A stretch of DNA of 64,000 nt from Malus domestica (lineage: Eukaryota; Streptophyta; Magnoliopsida; Rosales; Rosaceae). Positions within the stretch are counted from its first letter, which is position 1. The number at the start of each line of letters is the position of its first letter. Below are positions 29,201 to 41,499 of the stretch, in pieces. The DNA lies in contig NC_091664.1 of assembly GCF_042453785.1 (NCBI RefSeq), forward strand, positions 2,409,001 to 2,473,000. Reading direction: 5' to 3'. Under the pieces are notes generated by a model that saw only the letters and a program-made list of their open reading frames with translations, was not told the DNA's origin and did not search any database. A program made the translations under genes and the position numbers.

Positions 29201-32200
29201 AAGCACTGAGCAGGTCAATATAAATGTTTCCTCAACCATCCCCATCTCTCCATCAGAATGCTTTTTAAGCATCTTTGTTAGAGTAGGTACTAGCTCTGCT
29301 ATATGAGAGGAGGATACCATTCCGGGGCAATCAGAAATGCAGTTCCAAATGAGCTTTAATGTCTGACTTTGAGCTGGATGGAAAGGAACATCGGCCACAT
29401 AATTTAGTACTGGAACTAAAGTTGCAAACCCGACAAGAAGCCTCTGTTTGAAAGCTTGCTCAGCTTTTGATAAAATATCAAGCACCTGAACACATGATTT
29501 GACCAGTGGATCCTTGCATTCTGTTCATCAACAACACTTATAAGCTATTTTCATTTTTATTAAGGAAATGAAGTTTAACTAGGCTTATTAGCTGAAAACC
29601 AGTTTGTCAAAGAAGCACTCGATTTTTAAATATATTTAAAATGCACTTTTAGAAACTAAGATGCTTTGGGTTCAAGAAACTGGACTTTCTAAGGGCTGGA
29701 CAGAATAATATTCATAAATAAATAAGACCATATAAAAGGCTTGAGCTACCTACGCTGAGAACAGTTTAAAACTTCTTAAATTCAGTAATTACTTTTGATC
29801 AATGCTGGTTGCCGACTCCTTCCTTAAAAGATAGTTTCTGGTTTCCTGATGGTTGGCAATACTCAAATGGCTACTCTAACATCCCGAAAAACATACAAGC
29901 TGACAAGCTCAGCATTTTAAGGACAGTTGTCATGGTTTTATTTGGCATGAAAAAATTTACTAACCGGACAACCTCAGTATCTCAAATACATAATCTGCAA
30001 TGTTTTCTTCAAGTAGGGCTTGGAGTTCTTTGCCTGAAGTGCCTTCCCAGGACATGTAATGAAATAGTAAATCCAGAGTGCTGATCTGGACTTGGCTGTC
30101 TGTTGAAAGAAGTGGGCCTTTGATGGCCTCAGTAAATAAGACATTCATTGGATTCACATCTTTTCCTTGTTCTGCTACTTGCTCAAAGCTATCTCCTTCT
30201 GATGAATTCATGCTGTTTGAATCAAGTGCATATGCAGTCCCAAAAAGCCCTCTCTGCGTTAACACTGTCAAGAGTGCTGAACAAGTAATATGGAAAATAG
30301 TTAGTTGAGAGAAAACAGGATTGATACCAATGAGGCAATGTGCCTGCAAAGAGTAAACATTCTAAGCTGTATCAGGATGAATACCCCAAAGATTCATACA
30401 TAACCCGAAAGGTTTATAACTTATACCTGTTACCGCTGCAGGGAGTCAGTTTTAAAGTCAAGTACTGTTTCTGAGAGCTGTAACATGTCTATCGTTTGTT
30501 TTAAATAAACTTAACATGCACAGAATCTTGTCATGATACAAACAGATTGATGAACTCATTAACTAGAACTGTTCAACAGTCGTTTGAACCAACAGATTGA
30601 ACTGTTGAGGAGAAAAATTGTAAGGACCTTCACCTTCGTTGTGAAGATTTGGAATGAGATCAATAAGAAACAACTGTAGTGTAGCTTGGAGAGGACCTTT
30701 CCAGGCTTGGTGTCTACATATACCTATGTGCCTAAAAGGAAAACCTAAATTGACAGATAATGTAAAACGAGCTGACTAAAATGCTACTCATATCTTGCTG
30801 AACTATGGTTCTGTAAGGGCCAATGGACCCAACTTTTAAGGAACAGAAAGATAAGTAGCAAAGGAGTGGAAAACAGACCTACACAATTCAAGCGGACATC
30901 ATCACTTTGGGTTTTCATGAGGGCCTCCAGAGACAAGTGCAATAGCTTGGGGCAAAAGGCAAATAAAATATCAGTTCCATCACCATCCTCTGATGCGTAT
31001 TGCAGAACAGACACTTTGTATAGAACAAACAGGATTTCTCCCCGGATCTCTTCACTGTGTTAAAAGAATAGAGTTCAGAAATTGAGTTATAACGTGGTGA
31101 ATGCGTTAGAAAAGGGAACATGCTCTCTTCCCGATTTCTATATTTGTTACCTTGGCAATTGAAGACCTGCAACGAGATTGGTAATGAGGCCATATTTGTC
31201 CCGAATGTGAGCATAAGGATTAGTCTGCTGGCAGTTTAACAGAACCCCTAAGCAGTGAAGCTGCAGTTAAAGAGTGAGTCATATGGTGTATGGATGCATA
31301 TCATTATATTTACCAGGCACCTCATTGTGGACTCAACTATGATAAACGAGGGAAACCAAGTAGCCAAAATACATGAGAGATAAATCCACTAGTCATATTT
31401 CAAGGAAACACTAACTAATCCCCCATTTGAATTAGAAACACTAACTAATCTGTTAGGATTAATGAAATACATTTGGGTTAAGTGTCTTTGTTTGTAGTGC
31501 ATTTGCAGTGATTTAGTGGTAGTTTTGTCGTGCTTAGTAGTTCATTTGTAGTGTCCGTGTAGTGCATTTGTAACGGTTCAGTCTAAAGTTCCTTCGTACT
31601 TCAAAGTTCCCGTCGTAACTTAGAACAAAGGAAAAATAAGGCAAATTTCTGGAATCTAACAAATCTAATTGAGTTCAATTTCACAAAACCGAAAAGTTCT
31701 AGCATTACCGAAAATTCTATCCAAATCTCGAAAGTAATTTGTAAGTTCCCACTAAAACAAACGAACAGAATAAATTTTGTATGCTGTTGGATTGGACAGT
31801 TTTCCTTTACTTTCTCAGCAACCAAACAGTAAATAAAGCATTAAAAGAGGTACATTTGAGTTAATTATAAAATCTAAAGAGATAATTTGATCGATCGGAC
31901 GATGGAAATACCGTATAAACCTGACGGCGACTCCAGGCGAGGGAACCGGAAGAGAGGCGATCGGAAACCCTAGCGACGAAGTCAGCAGAAAGCGAGGCGC
32001 CGGCCAAATCGCAGAGAGCGGAAACGAGACGGACGACTTGTCGTGCGATGGGGTCGTCGTCGAAGGAGGAGAGAGCGTGAACGAGAGGCGAGACGAGGAA
32101 GTGAGAGTGGAAGGTGAGGAGAGATCGGAGGAAAGGGGGGTCGGAGATGGCCTGAGAGAGCTGAGAGAGGGCGTAGGACACGTGGACGGTGGGAGATTGG

Positions 32201-32400
32201 GGGTTGGAGATGAGGTTGGAGAAGCAGAGCAAGCAGATTGAGCCACCTTGCTTGGTTTGGAGGATGAGCGTGGATCTGTGGCCCTGCGAGCATGCAGTCG
32301 GCGACGGCGGCGACGACACCGCTGAATTGGAAACTTCATCTTCTTCTTCTTCATCGTAGTAGTGTTGAATCTGCTGTGACTGTGAGTCGTCGAAGTACAT
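26237..32400 (-). CDS. PRD1: PRD1, putative recombination initiation defects 1
   Basis: Nine coding exons on the minus strand: 32400-31921, 31260-31151, 31054-30879, 30276-29965, 29520-28554, 28449-27738, 27659-27382, 27299-26630 and 26479-26237. All phases agree and give 1315 residues, close to the ~1330 I recall for Arabidopsis PRD1. PRD1 is needed for programmed SPO11-dependent double-strand breaks in meiosis and, from literature knowledge, interacts with the break machinery; it resembles mammalian MEI4/REC114-partner-type scaffolds. The N-terminus has the conserved CSQGHRSTL and ICLLCFSNLIS segment (Cys/His pairs), followed by long helical, ARM-like repeats (for example SYALSQLSQAIS, KTQSDDVRLNCV). 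The C-terminal tail (exon 9) is charged. No lesion was seen. Two E2F-like sites sit just upstream of the ATG. Recognition was by remembered sequence similarity along the full length. Confidence 0.93.
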
Positions 32401-32432
32401 TTTGGCGAACAGTGTTTGAATTTTGGCGCCAA
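32401..32432 (-). promoter_or_regulatory. E2F-like sites immediately upstream of PRD1
   Basis: The palindromic TTTTGGCGCCAA lies at 32421-32432 and TTTGGCGAA at 32401-32409, directly before the ATG at 32400. Both fit the plant E2F/DP consensus TTTSSCGS loosely or exactly. E2F control would suit a gene expressed in cells entering pre-meiotic S phase. This is inferred from motif and position only. Confidence 0.5.
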
Positions 32433-33400
32433 GAGAAAACAGAGGAATGAGGAGTGGGTGGGAATATGGCAAAATGGCCGCTCTAATTTCATATTTTACT
32501 TTATTTTCTACAATTTCACATTTTATTTTTCTCAATTGTTTTTTTTTAATTTTAAATTTACTATTCTTAAGGGGAGAGGAAAAGTTTGCAGCTATTACAT
32601 TAATTTTTGGGATGGGTGAGTTTCAAATCTTTAATTGCAGAGTGTCGGCTGAGTCTAGCGGATGCGCTTGTGGCAGGTCAACTTCGGCCAAAAAAGTTCG
32701 GGATTTGTGGCTGGATCTAGATGTGGTTCTTTAACCTGCGACAAATCCCTTTTTTAGTGCGAGCATCGCTCTTTCCTTTGACTTGTCTTTTGTTGACGTA
32801 GGTATGGATAGAAACTCAACACCATATCCACTAGGATATTGGACCATATAAAAAAATTGGTCATATTTTTGTCAATTAAAAATCTTCCATAAGATTGAAT
32901 AGTTCAAATGAATTGGATTGCAAATAAAATAATCTAGAAATTTATTAGAAAATTCATTGACGATAGCAAAAGATCTAGGCCTAGAAACGAGTTCCCACGA
33001 CACGATCCAAGTTTGACGACCAAACCTAGAGTAGCGTTTCCCAAAGCCTGGATATTCCTTTCCCTAACCAATATAAATGTTGGATTTGATTTTTCATGAC
33101 ATTTTAATTTAATTATTGGATTAAAAAGTTTAATGTTTGTAAGGCAAACTTCAAAGGGTGAATTGAGCTTGAACCAAATTCAAGTTATCTCGTAAAAAGA
33201 TAAAAGATGGTTGCGAGCGCTATGAGTACCATAGCTCCAACTCGGTTTGTTTTGTTGCCTTTTTTTTTTATACGTTGAAATGCCCATTATATACCTGAAA
33301 AATGACACTTCATTATTTTCCTATTCATTACCAAACATTGAAAAGAAAAAAAAAATTATTTCTCATTAATTTATTTCCAAGTATCAAATCTAGCATTTAG
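32433..33400. other. Spacer between the divergent PRD1 and purL genes
   Basis: No gene was recognised. It is AT-rich apart from a moderately GC-rich stretch at 32640-32770. Confidence 0.45.
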
Positions 33401-34196
33401 GGTATATATTCAATTGAGAATTTGAGAGATTTTAATAGATTTATAAATTCATAGATTTTTACGAAGTTTAACTTATTTGTAAAGATTTTATGTAAAATTT
33501 TGATTTAATTTCCTCGAAATCTCGGAGGTGTATTCAATTAGGATTTTGAGGGATTTTAATTCTTTTAATGAATTCATGGATATTCAATCATGATTTTAAG
33601 TGATTCTCTGTAATTCAATGTGTATTCAATCAAGATTTTAAGATAGTTTATTAAAATTCTTAGAAATGGTGTATTCAATTAGAATTTTAGAGAAATTTAT
33701 AACATTCCAGGTGTATTCAATTAGAATTAGAATTTAAAAAATTTGGAAAAATTGAGGAATTGGAAGGAATTGATTTTGTAGTGTATTTTAAGTATTCACA
33801 AATCTCACATTTTCCCATAAGATTTCGAGGGAATTGAATGAAAATTTTACATGGAATATTTACAAATTAGTTAAACTTCATAAAAATCCATGGATTTATA
33901 AATCCATTAAAATCTCTCAAATTACTAATTGAATACACTCTCTCATAAGAAGATGTGAGATTTATGGATGCATACAATACACTATAAAATCTCTCAAATT
34001 CCCTCTACTTCCTCAACTTTTCCAAATTCTCTAAATTCTAATTCTAATCGAATATACCTAGAATGTTATAAACTTCTTTAAAATTCTAATTGAATACACC
34101 CGGATTCTAAGGATTTTAATAAACTATCTTAAAATTCTAATTGAATATCCTAGATTTATTAAAAGAAATAAAAATTCTCAAAATCCAGGTCTAATG
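33401..34196. repeat. Interleaved inverted repeats (A-B-A'-B')
   Basis: Segment A (about 33401-33530) is the inverted complement of A' (about 33814-33939). Segment B (about 33531-33813) is the inverted complement of B' (about 33950-34196), with one ~40-base length difference. The order is A, B, A', B', so the two stems interleave and do not nest. All four segments reuse a GTGTATTCAATTAGAATTTT motif. It is probably a rearranged pair of foldback MITEs. It lies about 400 bases upstream of the purL start codon. Confidence 0.75.
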
Positions 34197-34599
34197 GATG
34201 ATAAAAGGGTTTCAATTTTTTCAAAAAGTAGAGTAGAATCAGGTTCTGTCTCGAGGATTGGTACTGCAAAAACTTCCCTAGCCTCTTAACTTAATCCCTC
34301 ACCATCTCCATCGCGCCTCCAATCTCTCCCAAAAACCTTCCCCTGCTTTTTTCGTTCGGTCTCGGCCAAAACTTCTTCACCTGCTGCCGCCATGGCCGTC
34401 CAGTAATTACCAAACGGCCTTCTCTCTCGCTCGTCGGATACTTGTCGACTTCCTCACCCGACTGATTAGTAATCGAATTGAAGGTGAGGTGGGTTTTTTA
34501 CTCTGCTTCTGTGTTTGTTTCAATGTAAAGCATACAGTTTTTTTGGAAATTAATTTTTTTATTTTTTTGTTTGTTTTTAGTTTCTTCAAGGTTGAGGTT
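34197..34599 (+). promoter_or_regulatory. purL 5' leader with a probable intron
   Basis: A leader exon appears to end GAATTGAAG|GTGAGG near 34482, with an acceptor TTTTTAG|TTTC near 34581, 20 bases before the ATG at 34600. The leader is C/T-rich. No TATA box is clear. Confidence 0.45.
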
Positions 34600-37500
34600 A
34601 TGGCCGGTGTTCGGGAAACAGCCGCAGCCGCCGAGTTCTTACAAGTAAGTATTCATTGTTACCATTGTTTTTAATTTTTTTATTATTGATATGAAAAATT
34701 GTAGCATTTTGGTATAAACTGTAGCATTTTGGTAGAAAATGTCGATCGAAATCGAAAGTTGTATGTTGTTTGGTTTTATTTGGCAGGGCACGAATAGGCA
34801 GAGCCTTTTTTTGCAGAGGAACTCTGTTAAAGGAAGAAGCCAGGTGCTTTGGGGCTCGCTTCACGGGCGAAGTTCAGCTCCCAGTTTTGGTAATAGGAGA
34901 GGTGTTTCTTTGAGGTGTCGTGCTCAAGAAAAGCCCAGAGCTGTGGTTTCTGGTGGTGTGAGCAGCTTGGTAGATGATGAGCAGTCAAGCTTGGTTGAGA
35001 AGCCTGCAGCTGAAGTTATTCATTTTTTCCGCATCCCGCTCATTCAGGAGAGTGCAACAGCTGAGCTTCTCAAGACGGTTCAGACGAAGATTACGAATCA
35101 GATTGTTGGTTTGAAAACTGAGCAGTGCTTCAACATTGGCCTTGACTCGCCGCTTTCCAGCGACAAGGTTTTGGTTTTGAAGTGGCTTCTTCAGGAGACT
35201 TATGAGCCCGAGAATTTGGGGACTGAGAGCTTTCTTGAAAAGAAAAGGCAGGAAGGGCTTAGTACAGCTATTGTTGAGGTTGGTCCTAGGTTGTCATTTA
35301 CAACAGCCTGGTCTTCTAATGCTGTATCGATTTGTCGAGCATGTGGGTTGACAGAGGTGACTCGTTTGGAACGGTCAAGGAGGTACTTGCTATTCAGTAA
35401 GGGATCACTTCAAGATCATCAGATTAATGAGTTTGCTGCACTGGTTCATGATCGAATGACTGAGTGTGTGTATGCCCATAAGCTAGTTTCATTTGAAACG
35501 AGTGTAGTTCCGGATGAAGTTCGTCATGTAAATGTCATGGAGAGGGGTCGGAAGGCATTGGAGGAGATAAATCAGGAAATGGGTTTGGCATTTGATGAGC
35601 AAGATCTCCAGTACTACACTAGGCTATTCAAGGACGAAATCCAGAGGAATCCAACAACAGTTGAGCTGTTTGATATTGCACAATCCAACAGTGAGCATAG
35701 TAGGCATTGGTTTTTTACTGGCAAAATTATTATAGATGGACAGCCTATGGATAGAACTCTGATGCAGATTGTGAAGCGCACGTTGCAGGCAAACCCAAAC
35801 AATTCTGTAATTGGCTTCAAGGATAACTCAAGTGCAATCAAGGGGTTTCTTGTGAAGCAAATGCGACCGGTTCAGCCAGGTTCAACATGTCCATTGAGCA
35901 TAGCTACTCGGGACCTTGATATTTTATTTACTGCTGAGACCCATAATTTCCCATGTGCTGTAGCGCCTTACCCTGGTGCAGAGACAGGCGCAGGAGGTCG
36001 AATCAGGGATACCCATGCGACTGGAAGAGGGTCTTTTGTTGTAGCATCTACAGCTGGTTATTGTGTTGGGAATCTCAATATGGAGGGCTCTTATGCACCT
36101 TGGGAAGATCCGTCTTTTGCTTATCCATCAAATTTGGCTCCACCTCTGCAGATCCTTATAGATGCTAGCAATGGTGCATCAGACTACGGGAACAAATTTG
36201 GTGAGCCCTTGATTCAGGGCTACACTAGAACATTTGGAATGAGACTTCCAAGTGGAGACAGGCGAGAATGGTTGAAGCCAATCATGTTTAGTGGAGGTAT
36301 TGGGCAGATTGATCACACCCATATAACAAAAGGTGAGCCTGACATTGGTATGCTGGTTGTTAAAATTGGAGGCCCTGCTTATCGTATTGGAATGGGGGGT
36401 GGGGCAGCATCGAGCATGGTTAGTGGCCAGAATGATGCGGAGCTTGATTTTAATGCTGTACAGCGTGGAGATGCAGAGATGGCACAGAAACTTTATCGTG
36501 TGGTCCGTGCCTGTATTGAGATGGGGGAGAATAACCCTATCATTAGCATTCATGATCAGGGGGCAGGTGGAAACTGCAATGTTGTTAAGGAAATTATATA
36601 CCCCAAGGGTGGCCAGATTGATATCCGGGCAATTGTAGTTGGTGATCACACAATGTCTGTCTTGGAGATATGGGGTGCAGAATACCAGGAGCAAGATGCA
36701 ATCTTGGTGAAGCCTGAAAGCCGCCACCTCTTGCAATCAATATGTGAAAGAGAAAGGGTTTCTATGGCTGTTATTGGAACAATAAATGGTGAGGGACGTG
36801 CTGTTTTAATTGATAGCTTAGCTATTAAAAAATGTGAATCTAGTGGAATCCCTCCCCCTCCTCCTGCAGTCGATTTGGAGCTTGAGAAAGTACTTGGTGA
36901 TATGCCACAGAAAAGTTTTGAATTCCACAGGACGACTGATGCACGTGAACCACTTGATATTGCTCCTGGAATAACAGTGATGGATTCACTTAAGAGGGTG
37001 TTGAGACTTCCATCTGTTTGTTCAAAGCGCTTCTTGACATCCAAAGTGGACAGGTGTGTTACAGGTCTTGTAGCACAGCAGCAGACTGTTGGGCCCTTGC
37101 AAATTCCTCTCTCTGATGTTGCAGTAATAGCACAGACTTTTACTGACATGACTGGAGGTGCATGTGCCATTGGGGAGCAGCCAATCAAAGGTTTGTTGGA
37201 TCCAAAAGCAATGGCGAGATTGGCTGTTGGAGAAGCACTCACAAATCTTGTTTGGGCAAAGGTCACTTCTCTATCTGATGTTAAAGCCAGCGGGAATTGG
37301 ATGTATGCAGCCAAGCTTGATGGGGAAGGAGCAGCTATGTATGATGCTGCTACAGCTCTTTCAGAGGCAATGATCGAACTTGGTATTGCAATTGATGGCG
37401 GGAAGGACAGTCTTTCCATGGCAGCCCATGTTGCAGGCGAGGTTGTTAAGGCACCTGGCAATCTTGTAATGAGTGTTTATTGCACTTGTCCTGACATAAC

Positions 37501-38983
37501 AAAAACAGTAACCCCAGATTTAAAGCTTAAGGATGATGGCGTGCTGCTTCACATTGATTTGGCAAAGGGAAAGCGGAGGTTAGGTGGGTCTGCTCTTGCT
37601 CAGGTTTTTGACCAAATTGGTAATGATTGCCCTGACATTGAGGATGTTCCTTATCTAAAACGAGTTTTTGAGGGAGTTCAGGACCTTCTTTCTGACGAAT
37701 TGATCTCTGCTGGTCATGATATTAGTGATGGTGGGTTACTGGTCTGTGCCCTTGAAATGGCATTTTCTGGGAATTGTGGCCTTACTTTGGACTTGACTTC
37801 ACGTGGGAAGAGCCTATTCCAAACGCTTTTTGCTGAAGAACTTGGTCTGGTTATTGAGGTAAGCCGGAATAACTTGGATTTGGTGTTGGAAAAACTGAGC
37901 AGTAACAGCATTTTGGCTGAGATTATTGGTCAAGTTAGTGCCACACCCTCAGTAGGGTTAAAGGTTGATGGGGTTACACATTTGCATGAGAGTACTTCGT
38001 TTCTAAGGGACTTGTGGGAGGACACTAGTTTTCAGCTGGAAAAATTACAAAGGTTGGCTTCTTGTGTAGATCTAGAAAAAGAAGGGTTGAAAGATAGGCA
38101 TGAGCCTTCATGGGATTTGTCTTTCACTCCTTCTTTCACAGATGAAAAGTATATGTCCGTCGCTTGCAAACCAAAAGTGGCTATAATTCGAGAAGAAGGC
38201 AGCAATGGGGACAGAGAAATGTCGGCAGCATTTTATGCTTCTGGTTTTGAACCATGGGATGTTACAATGTCAGACCTTCTTAATGGAACCATTTCGTTGC
38301 ATGAATTCCGTGGAATTGCGTTTGTTGGAGGTTTTAGCTACGCTGATGTGCTTGATTCTGCAAAAGGTTGGTCTGCATCGATTCGATTTAATCAGCCCCT
38401 TCTGAATCAATTTCAAGAGTTTTACAAGCGGCCAGACACTTTTAGTCTTGGAGTTTGCAACGGGTGTCAGCTTATGGCCCTTTTGGGGTGGGTCCCGGGT
38501 CCTCAAGTTGGTGGTGTGCTAGGTGGTGGTGGGGACCCTTCGCAGCCCAGGTTCATTCACAACGAGTCTGGACGGTTTGAATGCCGATTCACCAGTGTGG
38601 CAATAAAGGACTCGCCAGCTATAATGTTTAAAGGAATGGAGGGCAGTACATTGGGTGTGTGGGCTGCACATGGTGAAGGAAGAGCATATTTCCCCGACGA
38701 CGGTGTTCTTGATCGTTTGCTTCACTCAAAGTTGGCACCAGTAAGGTATTGCGATGATGATGGTAATGAGACAGAACTTTACCCTTTCAACGTCAATGGC
38801 TCTCCCTTGGGGGTTGCAGCAATTTGTTCTCCAGATGGGAGGCATCTAGCCATGATGCCTCATCCAGAGCGTTGCTTCTTAATGTGGCAGTTCCCTTGGT
38901 ATCCCAAGCAATGGGATGTGGAAAAGAAAGGCCCTAGTCCCTGGTTGCGAATGTTCCAGAATGCTAGAGAGTGGTGTTCTTGA
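34600..38983 (+). CDS. purL: Phosphoribosylformylglycinamidine synthase, plastid-targeted
   Basis: Two coding exons: 34600-34644 (15 codons, ATG in MAGVRETAAA) and 34787-38983, giving 1413 residues. The enzyme (EC 6.3.5.3) makes FGAM from FGAR, glutamine and ATP in step 4 of de novo purine synthesis; in plants this runs in plastids and also mitochondria. The first ~60 residues are Ser/Arg-rich and look like a transit peptide. The synthetase part has the ATP-site loop GAETGAGGRIRDTHATGRGS and the structural-nucleotide region HDQGAGGNCNVVKE. The C-terminal class-I glutaminase has the nucleophile Cys in SLGVCNGCQLM (about residue 1238) and the His-Pro-Glu of MMPHPERCFL. The single large exon is uninterrupted. 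The 1414-codon open frame that starts at 34739 is not the real start, since its first 16 codons lie in the intron. Confidence 0.96.
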
Positions 38984-39402
38984 AAAACAGTCTTCCTTTA
39001 CGTACAAGAATGGTAAGTATTTCAGTGTTCTTTAGAGTTCTGCTTTATTTTATTTTTCTGCCTGTTACATTAGAGTTGTGTTTTTCTTTAGAGTATGCTT
39101 AGTGGCTGTGGAAATAGGCATTTAGATTTTCATGTCTGTCTAATATGCTTTTTGGACTCGATATTATATGGTTTAATTATTGAAATCGACAAATATGAGG
39201 GATAATGAGTTAGTTCCCCTTTTTCATCTCATGCAAAACCGAGCGTAGTGGCATTCTAGAATTTCATACAGTCGACCTCACTTAGTGGGATAAGGCTTGA
39301 TTGCTGTGGTATGTATATAAAATAAGTTGGACAATTAAAATGCGAATCTGATGGATATCATACGTGGATAAGTTTTTAAACGTTACTGAGCTTCAATCAT
39401 CT
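38984..39402. other. 3' flank of purL
   Basis: It holds the 3' untranslated region start. AAGAATG|GTAAGT near 39013 is a perfect splice-donor match and may begin a 3'-UTR intron. At 39265-39304, GTCGACCTCACTTAGTGGGA and AAGGCTT form a short RTE/SINE tail fragment in + sense. Confidence 0.45.
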
Positions 39403-40025
39403 GACAACAACAACAACAACAACAACAAAGCCTTTTCCCACTAAGTGGGGTCGGCTATATGAATCCTAGAACGCTATTGCGCTCGGTTTTGTGTCATGTC
39501 TTCCGTTCGATCCAAGTACTCTAAGTCTTTTCTTAGAGTCTCTTCCAAAGTTTTCCTAAGTCTTCCTCTACCCCTTCGGCCCTGAACCTCTGTCCCGTAG
39601 TCACATCTTCGAACCGGAGCGTCAGTCGGCCTTCTTTGCCCATGTCCAAATCACCGGAACCGATTTTCTCTCATCTTTCCTTCAATTTCGGCTACTCCTA
39701 CTTTACCTCGGATATCCTCATGCCCAATCTTATCATTTCTCGTGTGCCCACACATCCCACGAAGCATCCTCATCTCCGCTACACCCATTTTGTGTACGTG
39801 TTGATGCTTCACCGTCCAACATTCTGTGCCATACAACATCGTTGGCCTTATTGTCGTCCTATAAAATTTTCCCTTGAGCTTCAGTGACCTACGACGGTCA
39901 CATAACACGCCGGATGCACTCTTACACTTCATCCATCCAGGTCGTATTCTATGGTTGAGATCTCCATCTAATTCTCCGTTCTCTTGCAAGATAGATCCTA
40001 GGCAGCAAAAACGGTCGCTTTTTGT
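39403..40025 (-). mobile_element. 5'-truncated RTE-clade LINE copy
   Basis: Read on the minus strand this is the last ~600 bases of the LINE at 43721-46830. It ends in a TTG-trinucleotide tail (CAACAA... at 39403-39428 on the + strand), the usual RTE 3' end in place of poly-A. The encoded peptide (SDRFCCLGSILQ... to IEGKMRENRFR) aligns with the end of that LINE's reverse transcriptase protein. The homology stops near 40025, consistent with 5' truncation during target-primed reverse transcription. Confidence 0.8.
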
Positions 40026-41499
40026 GATCTTCGCTAGATTGCTCCGGTCATTAGTGTGGATAAGTATATAAATGAATAGAGATAGGAAAGCAAACACAAG
40101 ATGTACGTGGTTCACCCAGATTGGCTACGTCCACGGAATAGAAGAGTTCTCATTAATTGTGAAGGGTTTACACAAGTACATAGGTTCAAGCTCTCCTTTA
40201 GTGAGTACAAGTGAATGATTTAGTACAAATGACATTAGGAAATATTGTGAGAGAATGATCTCGTAATCACGAAACTTCTAAGTATCGGAGTGTGGTATCG
40301 TCTTGACTTGCCTTATCTGTCTCATAGGTAGATATGGCATCTTCTCTGGAAGTACTCTTCCTCCATCCAGGGGTGGTATCTTTAACTGGTGGAGATGCAC
40401 AAGGTAATGTATCAATTTCACTTGAAGCTTACTTGTAGTTTCAGGCTTGGTCAAGCGCGATACAAACCATGTAGTAGGAGTCTCCCAAGTCGCCGAGCTA
40501 GGGGATCTGCTGAAAGAGGTGACAGACAAGGTAAGCAATCAGAGCTCCGGCTGATTGTTCACCTTCTCCCCATCTTGCAGCAGCATGAAGGATAAAGAGA
40601 AGAAAGATGAGAAGAGATGATATGGGATACTTTTGCTTTTGAAGAAGTAACTTTCCACAGGCTTATTCTTGAACTGAGCTGGAGGGTTTTCTGGTTTCCT
40701 CCAGAGCCGACTGAAGAATTTGAGGGTCAAAACAAGTCCATCAAATCTAGAGTACGTTCGACCCTACTGATATGGGATACTTTTGCTTTTGACAGAGTAA
40801 TGGATGTATCGGCACGTGTGCTGTTACGCTTGTCTCCACATGCTTCCTTATATCCTTCGCACTTGCCCTATCTGTTCCTCAAGCAGATGCGGTATCTTCC
40901 CTGGAAACATAAGATGTTGAAGATGAGTACTCGAGAGCAATGCCAGGTAAGTAATCAGGTAAGGGGTTCCAGGCAGTCAGTTCCTGGCTGGAAGCTTGAT
41001 TCCAAGTGCTGACTGATTGCTCTCTTTCTCCTTGTCTTGCAGGTAACAACAAGGCCAAAGGAAAAGACAGGGAAAAAGCATGATATGGGATACTCTTGCT
41101 TTTAACCCTGATGATATGAGATATTCTTGCTCTAGTATAGCTTGTTTGCAAAGGTATTATCGGGGGGAAAGAAAGCTGAATATTTCGAAAGGCTTCGTTG
41201 GGAGTGCCCTTTCAGATATGAGGAAGGGTTGAACATTTTTGCAGGTCTGCCTGTCCGTTGGGGATGGAGGTCGACATATATAGGAGTCTCCCTAACAACA
41301 AGTAGTAATGCTATTCCTTTACCCTGCTTGGTCATAGCACGGTAGTGGGAGCTGCCAGCTTCACATGTTTTAACTCTGTCAGAGCACTTTGAAAAAGTGG
41401 TCTGTGGTATCTGGCTCTCGAGAAGTCTTCGACAGAATGCCCATAATTTCTGCAAAGCTGAGTGTGCGTGTGACAGGTGCTGACAAGGCTAGAAAAGAA

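Noticed and set aside
31815-32535. Alternative frames of 224-225 codons over PRD1 exon 1
   Set aside because: One contains the true exon 1 extended into the leader and the intron; the other is a frame-shifted shadow.
36179-37461. Antisense frames of 185 and 271 codons inside purL
   Set aside because: They are shadows of the strongly biased purL coding sequence.
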